Shown here in pieces: positions 7,985 to 17,377 of a DNA stretch of 33,430 nt. Under the pieces are notes generated by a model, which did no database searches, had not been told where the DNA came from, and saw only the letters and a list, made by a program, of their open reading frames with translations. The position numbers and the translations under genes are program-made. Where the stretch lies: assembly GCA_903889245.1 (NCBI GenBank), contig CAISWQ010000112.1, positions 1 through 33,430 of the forward strand, written 5' to 3'. Numbering within the stretch: position 1 is the stretch's first letter; each line of letters starts with the position of its first letter. The DNA is from an uncultured Lentisphaerota bacterium (GTDB lineage: Bacteria; Verrucomicrobiota; Kiritimatiellia; CAIQIC01).

Positions 7985-8488
7985 CGAGTCCGGCCGCCGG
8001 ATGCTCTCCGCAATTTGCGCAGTGGCGATGACCCAGCGCTCTTCCTCGCGGATCCAGTTCACAGCATAGGTGTGCAGTAACTTCTGGCGCTCGCCATGCG
8101 CCTGCACCAGCACCTCGACCGCCAGGCGCATCGCCGCCTCCTCTTGGGGCCGCACCCAGCTCACCTCGCGATCGAGAATCTTCACTTCGAGCGAACTGAC
8201 CGCCTGCAACGTGCTCGCCGCCACCCCCAGCACTTCCTCGCGTGAATGCAGGGCAGGCAGCGGCTCGCCCGGCGTGATCTGCGCCTGGTGCGCAAAGAAG
8301 TCGGCGATTTCGCGCGTGCGCGTCGCCAGCCCCAGCAAGCCATTGCCCGGCGCCTTGTGCAGCGCTGCGGCGAGCCGGTCGCTCTGCCGTACGATTTTTT
8401 TCAGCTCGCGGTCGCCACCCAGCCACCACCACGCACCGAGCCATAGCGCCCCGCCCACCAGCAGCACCAGCAGAACCTTGTTCACCAT
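7973..8488 (-). CDS. Small membrane-anchored protein, possible NTF2-like fold
   Basis: This 171-residue protein is not recognised with certainty. Residues 4-24 are a single hydrophobic segment (KVLLVLLVGGALWLGAWWWLG), so it is probably anchored with its bulk outside the cytoplasm. The C-terminal half (about 75-165) alternates short strands and an amphipathic helix and ends ...TYAVNWIREEERWVIATAQIAE. That pattern is seen in SnoaL/DUF4440-type NTF2-like domains, but I cannot confirm it. Its ATG overlaps the end of the signal peptidase gene by 7 nt, so the two are probably co-translated. The 3-prime end overlaps the convergent IspD-like gene by 12 nt. Confidence 0.7.
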   Translation of the reverse strand: MVNKVLLVLLVGGALWLGAWWWLGGDRELKKIVRQSDRLAAALHKAPGNGLLGLATRTREIADFFAHQAQITPGEPLPALHSREEVLGVAASTLQAVSSLEVKILDREVSWVRPQEEAAMRLAVEVLVQAHGERQKLLHTYAVNWIREEERWVIATAQIAESIRRPDSSGQ

Positions 8489-8976
8489 AGCAGACCTCCC
8501 GCGATGTCACCGCGCCGCGTCAGTCCGGCCTTGTGGGCCGCCAGCGGCACGGCACGATTATCGCCGGCCACAAAATATTCGCCCAGCGGCACACGCGTCG
8601 CCGGCAGCTGCCAAGCCGAACCGCACCGGAGATAGGGCTCGGCCTGCACGCGCCCATTGATCAGCAGCACACCGTTGGAGAAGGCGATCGTCTCGCCGGG
8701 CAGCGCGAGCACGCGCTTGAGATAGAAGGCGCGCCAGCCGGCCATGCGGACCATGACCAGTTCGCCGCGTTCGGGCTCGCGCTGGAGGAACTTCAGCTTG
8801 TTGCCGAGCCGCCAGGCGCCATCATGAATCGTCGGCTCCATGCTCATGCCGGAGACATGCACTGGCGGGAAAGCGAAACGGCCCAGCACATAGAACAGCG
8901 CTCCCAGCGCGAGTGCCCGCCACAGCGTTACACGCGGATTGCGACCCCATAGCCAGATGGTCCAGATCGGCAGCAC
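8482..8976 (-). CDS. lepB: Signal peptidase I (S26 family)
   Basis: This 164-residue inner-membrane serine protease removes Sec signal peptides. One membrane segment is at about 18-38. The nucleophile is Ser45 in VSGMSMEPTI (box B), and the general base is Lys87 in FYLKRVLALPGE (box D). Box E starts GDNR at 138-141 but then departs from the usual S-x-DSR pattern, reading AVPLAAHKAGLTRRGDIAGG. The protein is short, like compact S26 enzymes, and lacks the large insert domain of E. coli LepB. It may therefore be a specialised paralogue rather than the housekeeping enzyme. It is divergent from the acylphosphatase gene and overlaps the following small membrane protein gene. Confidence 0.88.
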   Translation of the reverse strand: MLPIWTIWLWGRNPRVTLWRALALGALFYVLGRFAFPPVHVSGMSMEPTIHDGAWRLGNKLKFLQREPERGELVMVRMAGWRAFYLKRVLALPGETIAFSNGVLLINGRVQAEPYLRCGSAWQLPATRVPLGEYFVAGDNRAVPLAAHKAGLTRRGDIAGGLLW

Positions 8977-9035
8977 GCGCGGATGATGCCGCAGGGCGGT
9001 TGTTTTGTCGAATGCTACGCGCTATCGTCCCGCCG

Positions 9036-9338
9036 ATGCGCGCCGCGCCCGCCAACCCCGTCCGCCTGACCGCCCGCTTCGAGGGCCATGTGCAGGGCGT
9101 CGGCTTCCGCTACACCGCGGTCGGCCTCGCGGAAAACCTCGGCATCACCGGTTACGTCATGAACCTGATGAACGGCGATGTGGAACTCGTCGCCGAAGGC
9201 CCCGACGCCGACCTGCGCGCGCTGCTCCAGAAAATCCAAAGCTCGCACCTTGGCCGCTACATCCTGCGCTTGGACCAACAGTGGACGCCCGCCCGCGGCG
9301 GCCTGGATGGTTTCGGCGTCCGCTTCACCGAACACTAA
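9036..9338 (+). CDS. acyP: Acylphosphatase
   Basis: This small cytosolic enzyme hydrolyses acyl phosphates such as carbamoyl or 1,3-bisphosphoglycerate carboxyl phosphate. From ATG 9036 it has 100 residues, close to the family norm. The signature FEGHVQGVGFRYTA holds the phosphate-binding Arg, and GYVMNLMNGDVELVAEG holds the catalytic Asn. ATG 9012 in the same frame is an alternative start that would add eight residues; AGGGCGG lies some distance upstream of it, and no clear ribosome site precedes 9036. It stands alone, divergent from signal peptidase. Confidence 0.92.
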   Translation: MRAAPANPVRLTARFEGHVQGVGFRYTAVGLAENLGITGYVMNLMNGDVELVAEGPDADLRALLQKIQSSHLGRYILRLDQQWTPARGGLDGFGVRFTEH

Positions 9339-9405
9339 CCCCCAAAAATAAACGGCCCGTTTCTAAGCGCGTGGCCTCGTCACGATTTCGCGCGCAACGG
9401 CCGTG

Positions 9406-9615
9406 ATGACGCACGACACGGACGTGATGCCGCGCGGAACCGTCACGAAGTCACGCGGAACGGTGGTGGTTCCGCGTGGTACGGAGGTTGGGACGCGCGC
9501 AACCACGCCGATTCCGTGCGGACCGGAGGCTGGGACGCGCGCAACCACGGCGATGCCGTGCGGAACGGAGGCTGGGACGTGCGGAACGGCGACGATTCCG
9601 CGTGGAATCACGACG
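9406..9615. repeat. 21-bp minisatellite, ten degenerate units
   Basis: Ten tandem 21-bp units follow the rough pattern ATTCCGCGTGGAAYSACGACG. The middle part also shows a 42-bp higher-order period (9469-9510, 9511-9552, 9553-9594). Because 21 is a multiple of three, frames on both strands stay open, which creates low-complexity open frames that I do not regard as genes. The region lies between acyP and the heparinase gene. Confidence 0.8.
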
Positions 9616-9718
9616 ATTCCACGCCATCCATCCATCGGTTTATGCGATTTAGGCCTAAAATTGAAAAAACGGCCGCGCCACGCCCCAAGGCGGCGTAAAA
9701 GGCGCACAAGCGGTTTTC
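9616..9718. other. Intergenic spacer, nothing recognised
   Basis: This is the remainder of the acyP-heparinase gap between the minisatellite and the palindrome cluster. It contains AGGCCTAAAATTG and other AT-richer patches, but no reading frame or motif I can support. Confidence 0.4.
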
Positions 9719-9884
9719 GTCCAAGGATTGGAAACGGCGCGGGCGGGTTCTTCCAAGGATTGGAAAAGGTGGGAATGGTTTTTTCCGAGGCTTGGAAAGT
9801 TTCGCGGAAAAAGTTCCGAGGCTCGGAAAAGGCAAGCCATCAGCGATCAGCTTTCAGCGGTCAGCTTTCCAAGGCTTGGAAAAG
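9719..9884. repeat. Phased palindrome cluster B (5 units)
   Basis: Five palindromes have centres at 9726, 9758, 9790, 9821 and 9874 (spacings 32, 32, 31, 53). The fourth unit reads CCGAG-G-CTCGG, a two-sided compensated change relative to CCAAG-G-CTTGG. A GTCAG/ATCAG-rich stretch lies in the 53-bp gap (9838-9865) and resembles the repeat found in the MacB linker. The cluster ends about 40 bp before the heparinase start. Confidence 0.85.
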
Positions 9885-9921
9885 GGTTGACGGGGTGGGG
9901 GCTTTCGGGCATGTCGGGTGC

Positions 9922-12414
9922 ATGAAAATTCTTCTGGCGGTGCTGTCGGCGTTGGCGGGGTTGGTACAAGCTGGTGCGGCGCCGTTGCCGGGCATCGGCC
10001 CGGAGGGCTGGAAGTACGGCGCGCCGGATGCGGCGGTGCGTCATGACTGGCCGAAGTCGGTGCGCTGGCAGCCTGCCAAACACAACTACATCCGCCAAGC
10101 GTTCGCCCCGGCGCTGGATTGGTCGGCAGGCCACGCCCTCGCGCTGTGGCTGCACGTGGAAAACGCGCCGGTGGGCGCGCGGCTATCGTGCGAAATTTCC
10201 TCGGAGAATCCGGCGACGCAGGGGCCGGATTATTATGGGGGCAGGGTGGCGCTGGATGGGGCGGGCTGGCGGCGGGTCGTGCTGCCGTTCGCGGAACTGG
10301 GGCAGGCGCGCGAACCGGTCGGGCCCAAACAGATCAACGGCCTGAAGTTGCAGGTGGAGGGCGCGGACGCGAAAACCATCCTGCGGCTCGGCGGGGTGGA
10401 GCTGGTGACCGGCGCGGCGGCGGGTCAGCGGATGACCGATGCGGAGCTGTTCGCGAACCTGAACCTGGACCTGCCGGCGCTCGCGGCGGTCAAGCGCGCG
10501 GTGGCGGCGCATAATCTGCCGGCGGCGAAGGCCGCGCTGGCGGCCCACTTCCGCAGCCGCGCACTGCCGAAGTGGGACGTGGACTGGCGTCAGCCGGAAT
10601 TCCGCACGTTGAAGAAAAAGCCGGCCGATGATCCGCGCGCGGAAAAGATTCTGCGGCACCAGTTCGATTATACGCAGGGGCCGAACAAGCGCGGGACGCT
10701 GGACTTCGGCAAGAAGATCGATTGGACGGCGAACCCGACCGAGGGCGAGGCGCGGACGCATCTGTGGAACGAGAGCCTCAACCGGCATTTTCATTTCCGT
10801 ACGCTGGCGGATGCCTACTGGCGGACGGGGCTGGAGAAGTATGCGCGGGAAATCGCCGATGAGATCATGGACTGGACCGCCTCGAACCCGGCGGTGCTGC
10901 TCTCCAACGGCAACCACATGAAGAATGGCTGCGAGGCGTGGCAGACGCTGACGACGAGCATCCGGCTGGCCGACGTCTGGCCGCACGCCATCTACCGCTG
11001 CCTCGGCTCGCCCGCGTTCAGCGACGAGGTCATCTGCACGATCTACAAGTCCATCTGCGAACAGGCGCGGCACCTGATGCGCTGGCCGAGCGGCGGCAAC
11101 TGGCTGACCTCGGAGTCGAACGGGCTGTTCATCGGCGGGATGCTGTTCCCGGAATTCAAGGAGGCGGCCGACTGGCGGCGCACCGGCCTCGCGCGGCTCT
11201 ACAAGCAGCTCGATGACGAAGTCTATCCCGACGGCCTGGAGTACGAACTGGCCGCCGGCTACAACAACTGGGTCGTCCGCGAGTTCGCCGGCATCATCGA
11301 GCAGGCCGACCGCAACGGGCTGCGCGCGGAGCTGCCCGCCGACTTCCTCGCGAAGATGGAGAAGATGTTCGACTATCTCTGCCGCGCGGCGCTGCCCAAC
11401 GGCGCGCTCCCCGGCCTCAACGATTCCGGCAACAGCGACGTGCGCGCGCTGCTGGCGACCGGCTTCCAACTCTTCCCGCAGCGCACCGACTTCCAGTACA
11501 TCGCCACCGATCGCAAGGCCGGCCAGCCGCCCGCGACGACCTCGTGTGCGTTCCCGTGGAGCGGCCACTACGTGATGCGCTCCGGCTGGGACCAGGACGC
11601 GACCTACCTGATTTTTGACGCCGGCCCCTATGGCTACGGGCACCAGCACGAGGACAAGCTGCACTTTGTCCTGTGGAGCGGCGGCCGCCAGCTCGTGCTC
11701 GATCCCGGCAATTTCTCCTACGACAAGTCGCGCTGGCGGCGTTACGTCTTGAGTACCGCCGGTCACAACACCGTGCTCGTGGATGGCGCGGGCCAGCATC
11801 GGAATAAGCAGCGGGAAACCTACTTCTGGCCGCGCCCGTGGGTCGGCGCCGCGCCGCCGCAGAACGACGCGCGCTGGAACAGCACGCCCGACTTCGATTG
11901 GGTGTCGGGCAGCTACCGCGATGGCTACGGCACGAACAGCGCCAGCGCCGTCACGCACCAGCGGCAGCTTCTGTTCCTCAAGCCGGAGCGGCTGTTCGTG
12001 GTGTTCGATACGCTGACACCGCAGGACGCCAAGAGTCACAGCTATGAGGCGCTGTTCCACCTTGACGCGACCGACGCGACCGCCGACGCGGCGACAAAGA
12101 CCGTGCGCGCGCCGCACCTCGCCATCGTGCCGGCGGGCGGCGTGGAGGTCGGCCTTGTGAAAGGCAAAGAGGACGAGCCCGTGCAGGGCTGGGCCAACAG
12201 CCCGTGGCGCGCGATCCCGACGGCGCTCTATCGCAAGTCCGGAGCGGGCGTGCAGCACTTCTGCTTCGTACTCGAGCCGCTGGCGGCCGGCGCCGCGCCG
12301 CGCGTGGTCGGCGTCGAACAACTCGCGGGCGGCGCGCGCCTGACGTTCGCCGATGGCCGGACCATCGAAGCCCAACTCGCGCCGGAGCCGGTCATCACGC
12401 GCGCCGCGCGCTGA
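9922..12414 (+). CDS. Secreted heparinase II/III-family polysaccharide lyase
   Basis: This 830-residue exported enzyme probably cleaves an acidic polysaccharide by beta-elimination. Residues 1-20 (MKILLAVLSALAGLVQAGAA) are a Sec signal. About 25-185 is a beta-rich N-terminal part resembling a carbohydrate-binding fold. About 190-520 is the alpha/alpha toroid, with SESNGLFIGGMLFPEF and YELAAGYNNWVVREF. The C-terminal beta-sandwich begins near 540 and holds YGYGHQHEDKLHF (His574, His576, Asp578) and STAGHNTVLVDG (His615), which are typical of heparinase II/III proteins. I chose the start by the signal peptide; upstream in-frame codons run through repeats. An intrinsic terminator follows, then a secreted hydrolase gene, suggesting a small polysaccharide-use locus. 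The substrate cannot be read from the sequence. Confidence 0.9.
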   Translation: MKILLAVLSALAGLVQAGAAPLPGIGPEGWKYGAPDAAVRHDWPKSVRWQPAKHNYIRQAFAPALDWSAGHALALWLHVENAPVGARLSCEISSENPATQGPDYYGGRVALDGAGWRRVVLPFAELGQAREPVGPKQINGLKLQVEGADAKTILRLGGVELVTGAAAGQRMTDAELFANLNLDLPALAAVKRAVAAHNLPAAKAALAAHFRSRALPKWDVDWRQPEFRTLKKKPADDPRAEKILRHQFDYTQGPNKRGTLDFGKKIDWTANPTEGEARTHLWNESLNRHFHFRTLADAYWRTGLEKYAREIADEIMDWTASNPAVLLSNGNHMKNGCEAWQTLTTSIRLADVWPHAIYRCLGSPAFSDEVICTIYKSICEQARHLMRWPSGGNWLTSESNGLFIGGMLFPEFKEAADWRRTGLARLYKQLDDEVYPDGLEYELAAGYNNWVVREFAGIIEQADRNGLRAELPADFLAKMEKMFDYLCRAALPNGALPGLNDSGNSDVRALLATGFQLFPQRTDFQYIATDRKAGQPPATTSCAFPWSGHYVMRSGWDQDATYLIFDAGPYGYGHQHEDKLHFVLWSGGRQLVLDPGNFSYDKSRWRRYVLSTAGHNTVLVDGAGQHRNKQRETYFWPRPWVGAAPPQNDARWNSTPDFDWVSGSYRDGYGTNSASAVTHQRQLLFLKPERLFVVFDTLTPQDAKSHSYEALFHLDATDATADAATKTVRAPHLAIVPAGGVEVGLVKGKEDEPVQGWANSPWRAIPTALYRKSGAGVQHFCFVLEPLAAGAAPRVVGVEQLAGGARLTFADGRTIEAQLAPEPVITRAAR

Positions 12415-12417
12415 ACG

Positions 12418-12453
12418 GGTAGGGGCGCAGTCTTGCTGCACCCCTACCGTTTT
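12418..12453 (+). terminator. Intrinsic terminator after heparinase gene
   Basis: The stem GGTAGGGG/CCCCTACC plus inner GCAG/CTGC (one mismatch between them) closes on the loop TCTTG and is followed by GTTTTCC. It begins within a few bases of the heparinase stop codon. The first palindrome of cluster C follows directly and is itself trailed by TTTTT. Confidence 0.65.
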
Positions 12454-12530
12454 CCAAGCCTTGGAAATTTTTCTGGCAAAACGTCCAATCCTTGGAAAAA
12501 CGCTTGCCTCGCCTTTCCAATCCTTGGAAA
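12451..12530. repeat. Phased palindrome cluster C (3 units)
   Basis: The three centres are at 12459, 12490 and 12522 (spacings 31 and 32). Cores are CCAAGCCTTGG, CCAATCCTTGG and CCAATCCTTGG. The cluster fills the gap between the heparinase and hydrolase genes and ends 23 bp before the hydrolase ATG. Confidence 0.85.
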
Positions 12531-12553
12531 CTCCGCGCGCACCGGAGACGAAC

Positions 12554-13357
12554 ATGAACACCATCCGCCTGTTATCCGCCGCCCTGCTCGCCGCGACCGC
12601 CGCGTGCGCCGAAACCAACGCCATCAAGAAATCGGTCTGGAACGGTTTTGAGAAGCTTGATTTCGCCGTGGATGGCCGCGCGGCGCTGCTGGTGCAACCG
12701 AAAACGCCAGCGTCGGGCAAGCCGTGGATCTGGCGCACGGAATTTTTCGGGCACGAGCCGCAAGGCGATCTCGCCCTGCTCGGCAAAGGCTGGCATGTCG
12801 CCTATCTCAACGTGCAGAATCTTTATGGTGCGCCGGTCGCGCTCGACGCGATGGACAAGTTCTACGCGCACGTGCGGCAGGCCCACGGGCTTGGCGCCAA
12901 GCCGGTGCTGGAAGGCTTCAGCCGCGGCGGTCTCTTCGCGTTCAACTGGGCGGCGCGTCATCCCGACCGCGTCGCGTGCCTCTACGTGGATGCGCCGGTC
13001 TGCGATTTCAAGAGTTGGCCCGGCGGCAAAGGCAAGGGCAAGGGCTCCGCCGGCGACTGGCAGCGGCTGCTGAAAGTCTATGGCCTGACCGAGGAGCAGG
13101 CGCTCGCTTACAAGCTCAACCCGGTGGACAATCTCGCGCCGTTGGCCAAGGCGCGGATTCCCATCTTGAGCGTCTGCGGCGAGGCCGACAAGGTCGTGCC
13201 GATGGACGAGAACACGCGCCTCGTGGAGCAACGCTACAAGGCGCTCGGCGGGCCGATCGAGGTCATCGCCAAGCCCGGCTGCGACCATCATCCGCACAGC
13301 CTCAAGGACCCGGCGCCCATCGTCGAGTTCCTGCTCCAGCACGCCCCGGCCAAGTAG
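12554..13357 (+). CDS. Secreted alpha/beta hydrolase (esterase-like)
   Basis: This 267-residue exported hydrolase has a signal peptide at 1-19 (MNTIRLLSAALLAATAACA). The nucleophile elbow GFSRGG gives Ser123. Asp212 in CGEADKVVP is the likely acid, and a histidine in PGCDHHPHSL (His245, 246 or 248) completes the triad. A Gly/Lys-rich loop (GGKGKGKGS) lies near 157-165. The ATG has GGAG about 7 nt upstream. Its place after a heparinase-type lyase suggests deacetylation or another ester cleavage on the same polysaccharide; that is inference. The Cys at residue 18 could allow lipidation, but no good lipobox is present. Confidence 0.85.
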   Translation: MNTIRLLSAALLAATAACAETNAIKKSVWNGFEKLDFAVDGRAALLVQPKTPASGKPWIWRTEFFGHEPQGDLALLGKGWHVAYLNVQNLYGAPVALDAMDKFYAHVRQAHGLGAKPVLEGFSRGGLFAFNWAARHPDRVACLYVDAPVCDFKSWPGGKGKGKGSAGDWQRLLKVYGLTEEQALAYKLNPVDNLAPLAKARIPILSVCGEADKVVPMDENTRLVEQRYKALGGPIEVIAKPGCDHHPHSLKDPAPIVEFLLQHAPAK

Positions 13358-13415
13358 CGCCCTTGCGGGCGCGCTACGAACGACGCAGCCTCAATCACGG
13401 CATCGCTGATGGTGA

Positions 13416-13472
13416 GCCATCTTCTGTAGCGGCGACCTATGGTCTCCGACGGCGGCCACAGGCCGCCGCTAC
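13416..13472. repeat. Two-hairpin GTAGC element, copy 1
   Basis: This 57-bp sequence is repeated at 14086-14142. After GCCATCTTCT it has an outer pair GTAGC/GCTAC enclosing two hairpins: GGCGACC-TAT-GGTCTCC (one mismatch) and GGCGGCC-ACA-GGCCGCC (perfect). It lies downstream of the hydrolase gene. A simpler GTAGC...GCTAC stem overlaps the hydrolase stop codon at 13354-13377. Confidence 0.8.
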
Positions 13473-13504
13473 CGTGGCGGAGGGCGCGCTAAGCGCGCGG
13501 TTCG

Positions 13505-13975
13505 TTACCACGTCGGAGCGAGGGGCGTGTAGTCCAGCGTCACCTCGGCCGGGCTGTGCTCGGCGAACGAGGGGCCGCGCCACGAAATCACGAACGGGCC
13601 GACCGAGGGCAGCGTACTGGTGAAGATCAGCTTGTCCGTGTCGGTGGCCAGCAGGGCGAAGTCACCGCTGCCGGATTCGGAGGGGCCGCTGTCCCACGCG
13701 ATGGTGTACTCCAGGTGATAACCATCCACCGTGCCCACGAGGCGGCCCATGCCCATCGGCGGAAGCAACAGATAGCCCGTGACGCTGGCGCCGCTCTGCC
13801 ACATGTCGCCGGCCGCGGTCGCGCCATTGAGCGGATTTTCCCAGAAGCCGTTAGCGTTCAAATCGCGCGCCGGTGCGCCACCGCTATCGCCACCGCCACC
13901 ACCGCAGCCGGCCAACGACAGACCAACCACCAGCAACGCCAGCAACGACCACACACTCATCTTCCGGTTTTTCAT
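13505..13975 (-). CDS. Small lipoprotein of unknown function
   Basis: This 156-residue protein is not recognised. Residues 1-24 are a lipoprotein signal with lipobox LAGC (Cys24), followed by a Gly-rich tether (GGGGGDSGG). The rest is a predicted beta-rich domain of about 115 residues (ANGFWENPLNG...GYLLLPPMGMGRLVGTVDGYHLEYTIAWDSG...FALLATDTDKLIFTS) without cysteines. ATG 13975 has AAGGA about 6 nt upstream. The much longer frame through macB antisense territory is a shadow. It lies 176 nt downstream of macB on the same strand, bracketed by the two copies of the GTAGC element, and could be co-transcribed with the efflux genes. Confidence 0.8.
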   Translation of the reverse strand: MKNRKMSVWSLLALLVVGLSLAGCGGGGGDSGGAPARDLNANGFWENPLNGATAAGDMWQSGASVTGYLLLPPMGMGRLVGTVDGYHLEYTIAWDSGPSESGSGDFALLATDTDKLIFTSTLPSVGPFVISWRGPSFAEHSPAEVTLDYTPLAPTW

Positions 13976-14085
13976 GGGGTTCCTTGTTGCCGCGCCGCCC
14001 TGCGCGGCGCGTGGGCGCGGATTGTAGCGTTGAAACTCGCAATGAAAAGAACTGTCTGCATGGCATGGAGAACGAGGCTTGCCGG

Positions 14086-14142
14086 GCCATCTTCTGTAGC
14101 GGCGACCTACGGTCGCCGACGGCGGCCGCAGGCCGCCGCTAC
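14086..14142. repeat. Two-hairpin GTAGC element, copy 2
   Basis: This is the second copy of the 57-bp element. Here both inner hairpins are perfect (GGCGACC-TAC-GGTCGCC and GGCGGCC-GCA-GGCCGCC) within the outer GTAGC/GCTAC pair. It starts 10 bp beyond the macB stop codon, so on the macB transcript it would form a strong 3-prime structure. No T tract follows, so it is not a classical terminator. Confidence 0.8.
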
Positions 14143-14151
14143 AGCGCAGGC

Positions 14152-16256
<2,105 letters not shown>

Positions 16257-16260
<4 letters not shown>

Positions 16261-17222
16261 CCGTGACGCTTGCGCGGGGGTAGTTTGGGCATGAAGGGAT
16301 TGGTCTGGCCGGTCGTGCCCGCCGGCGCGCGCAGGATGAGCACGGTTTCCTTCTCGCTCACGCCAGAGGTAATCTCGATGCGCTTGCCGTCCTCGAGCCC
16401 GGTCTTCACCTCGCGCGTCTCCGGCGGCAGGCCCTCCTCCGCCGCAGGCACGAGGACCACGGAACGCTCGCCCTCGCCGCGCACGGCGTCGCACGCCACG
16501 TGCAGCACGTTGGTGTGCTCGGCCACAAAGAAACTCGCCGCCGCCGTCATGCCGCTGCGCACGAACACGGGCACCTCGGCCAGCGTGATCTCGATGGTGT
16601 AGGTGGTGACGTTGAGCACGGTCTTCGATTCGTAGGAGATGTGCGTCACCTTGCCCTTGAGCTTGCGTTCGGGATAGGCATCGAGGATGACCGTCACCGC
16701 CTGGTCAAGGTGGATTTGCGCGAGGTCGGTCTCATCCACCTGCGCCTCGGCGACCAGGTGATCGGAGAGCACGAGCACGGATTCGCTGGAGGACACCGTC
16801 TGGCCCGGCTCCACCTTGCGCAGGATGATCGAGCCATCGAGCGGCGCGAGGATCGGGGTCGCCTTGTAGATTTCCTGCCAGCGCTTGTATTCCTCCGGCC
16901 CGCGGGCGCGCGCGGCATCAATCAGCGCGGCGCGGTCGGTCGTGCTCATCCACGCGAGGATCTGGCCCTTCTTGACGTCCACGCCCTCCTCAATCAGCAC
17001 CTCCTCCATGCGGCCGCCGACTGGTGGCTTGATCTCCACGCGGTTCTCCGGCGTGATCGAGGCGGTGGCCTGGATGTTGACCGTCACCGTCCCGCGCTCG
17101 ACCGTGGTCGGCTCGTAGGTCGGCTGGTCCCTTTGCTTCTGGCGGTTTTGCCACCACCACCAGCCGCCCCCGCCGGCCGCGCCCAGCACAACCAGCACAA
17201 AAATCACTTTGCCTATTTTCAC
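16257..17222 (-). CDS. macA: MacA/HlyD-type periplasmic adaptor
   Basis: This 321-residue adaptor links the MacB-type pump to the outer-membrane channel. One N-terminal membrane anchor lies at about 5-24 (KVIFVLVVLGAAGGGGWWWW). The lipoyl-like halves are VGGRMEEVLIEEGVDVKKGQIL (69-89) and ILAPLDGSIILRKVEPGQTV (124-143). The helical hairpin between them is only about 30 residues (94-122), far shorter than in E. coli MacA. A beta-barrel (DETDLAQIHLDQAVTVILDAYPERKLKGKV) and a membrane-proximal domain follow. I chose a GTG start at 17222 because GAGG lies about 6 nt upstream and the anchor begins there; the longer frame begins in a low-complexity repeat. It overlaps macB by 4 nt. Confidence 0.88.
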
Positions 17223-17377
17223 ATTTGCCTCATCAAAGCGTCTCTCGTCTCGCGTCTCTAGTCTCGCGTCAAAGGTCATCAAGTCTTCGCTGCCCTACCA
17301 CCAATCATCAAATCATAAACCGCCAATCATCAAATTTTTCCGTCACTCGACCCTCGTCACTCGCCTCTCGCCTCTCG
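17223..17377. repeat. Low-complexity spacer between tolC and macA
   Basis: This 155-bp gap contains short tandem words: CTCGTCTCGCGTCTC-type near 17240-17275, ATCATCAAATCATAA-type near 17303-17337, and CACTCG/CTCGCCTCT-type near 17342-17376. The ATCAT words resemble the AT-rich half of the 87-bp repeat. I see no gene or clear promoter here. Confidence 0.6.

Noticed and set aside
9403..9921. In-frame N-terminal extension of the heparinase reading frame from 9403
   Set aside because: It translates the minisatellite and palindromes into low-complexity sequence. The signal peptide begins at 9922.
10183..12786. Long antisense open frame of 867 codons opposite the heparinase gene
   Set aside because: It mirrors the codon phase of a GC-rich gene and is rich in Arg/Ala/His with no family resemblance, while the sense frame has a signal peptide and lyase motifs.
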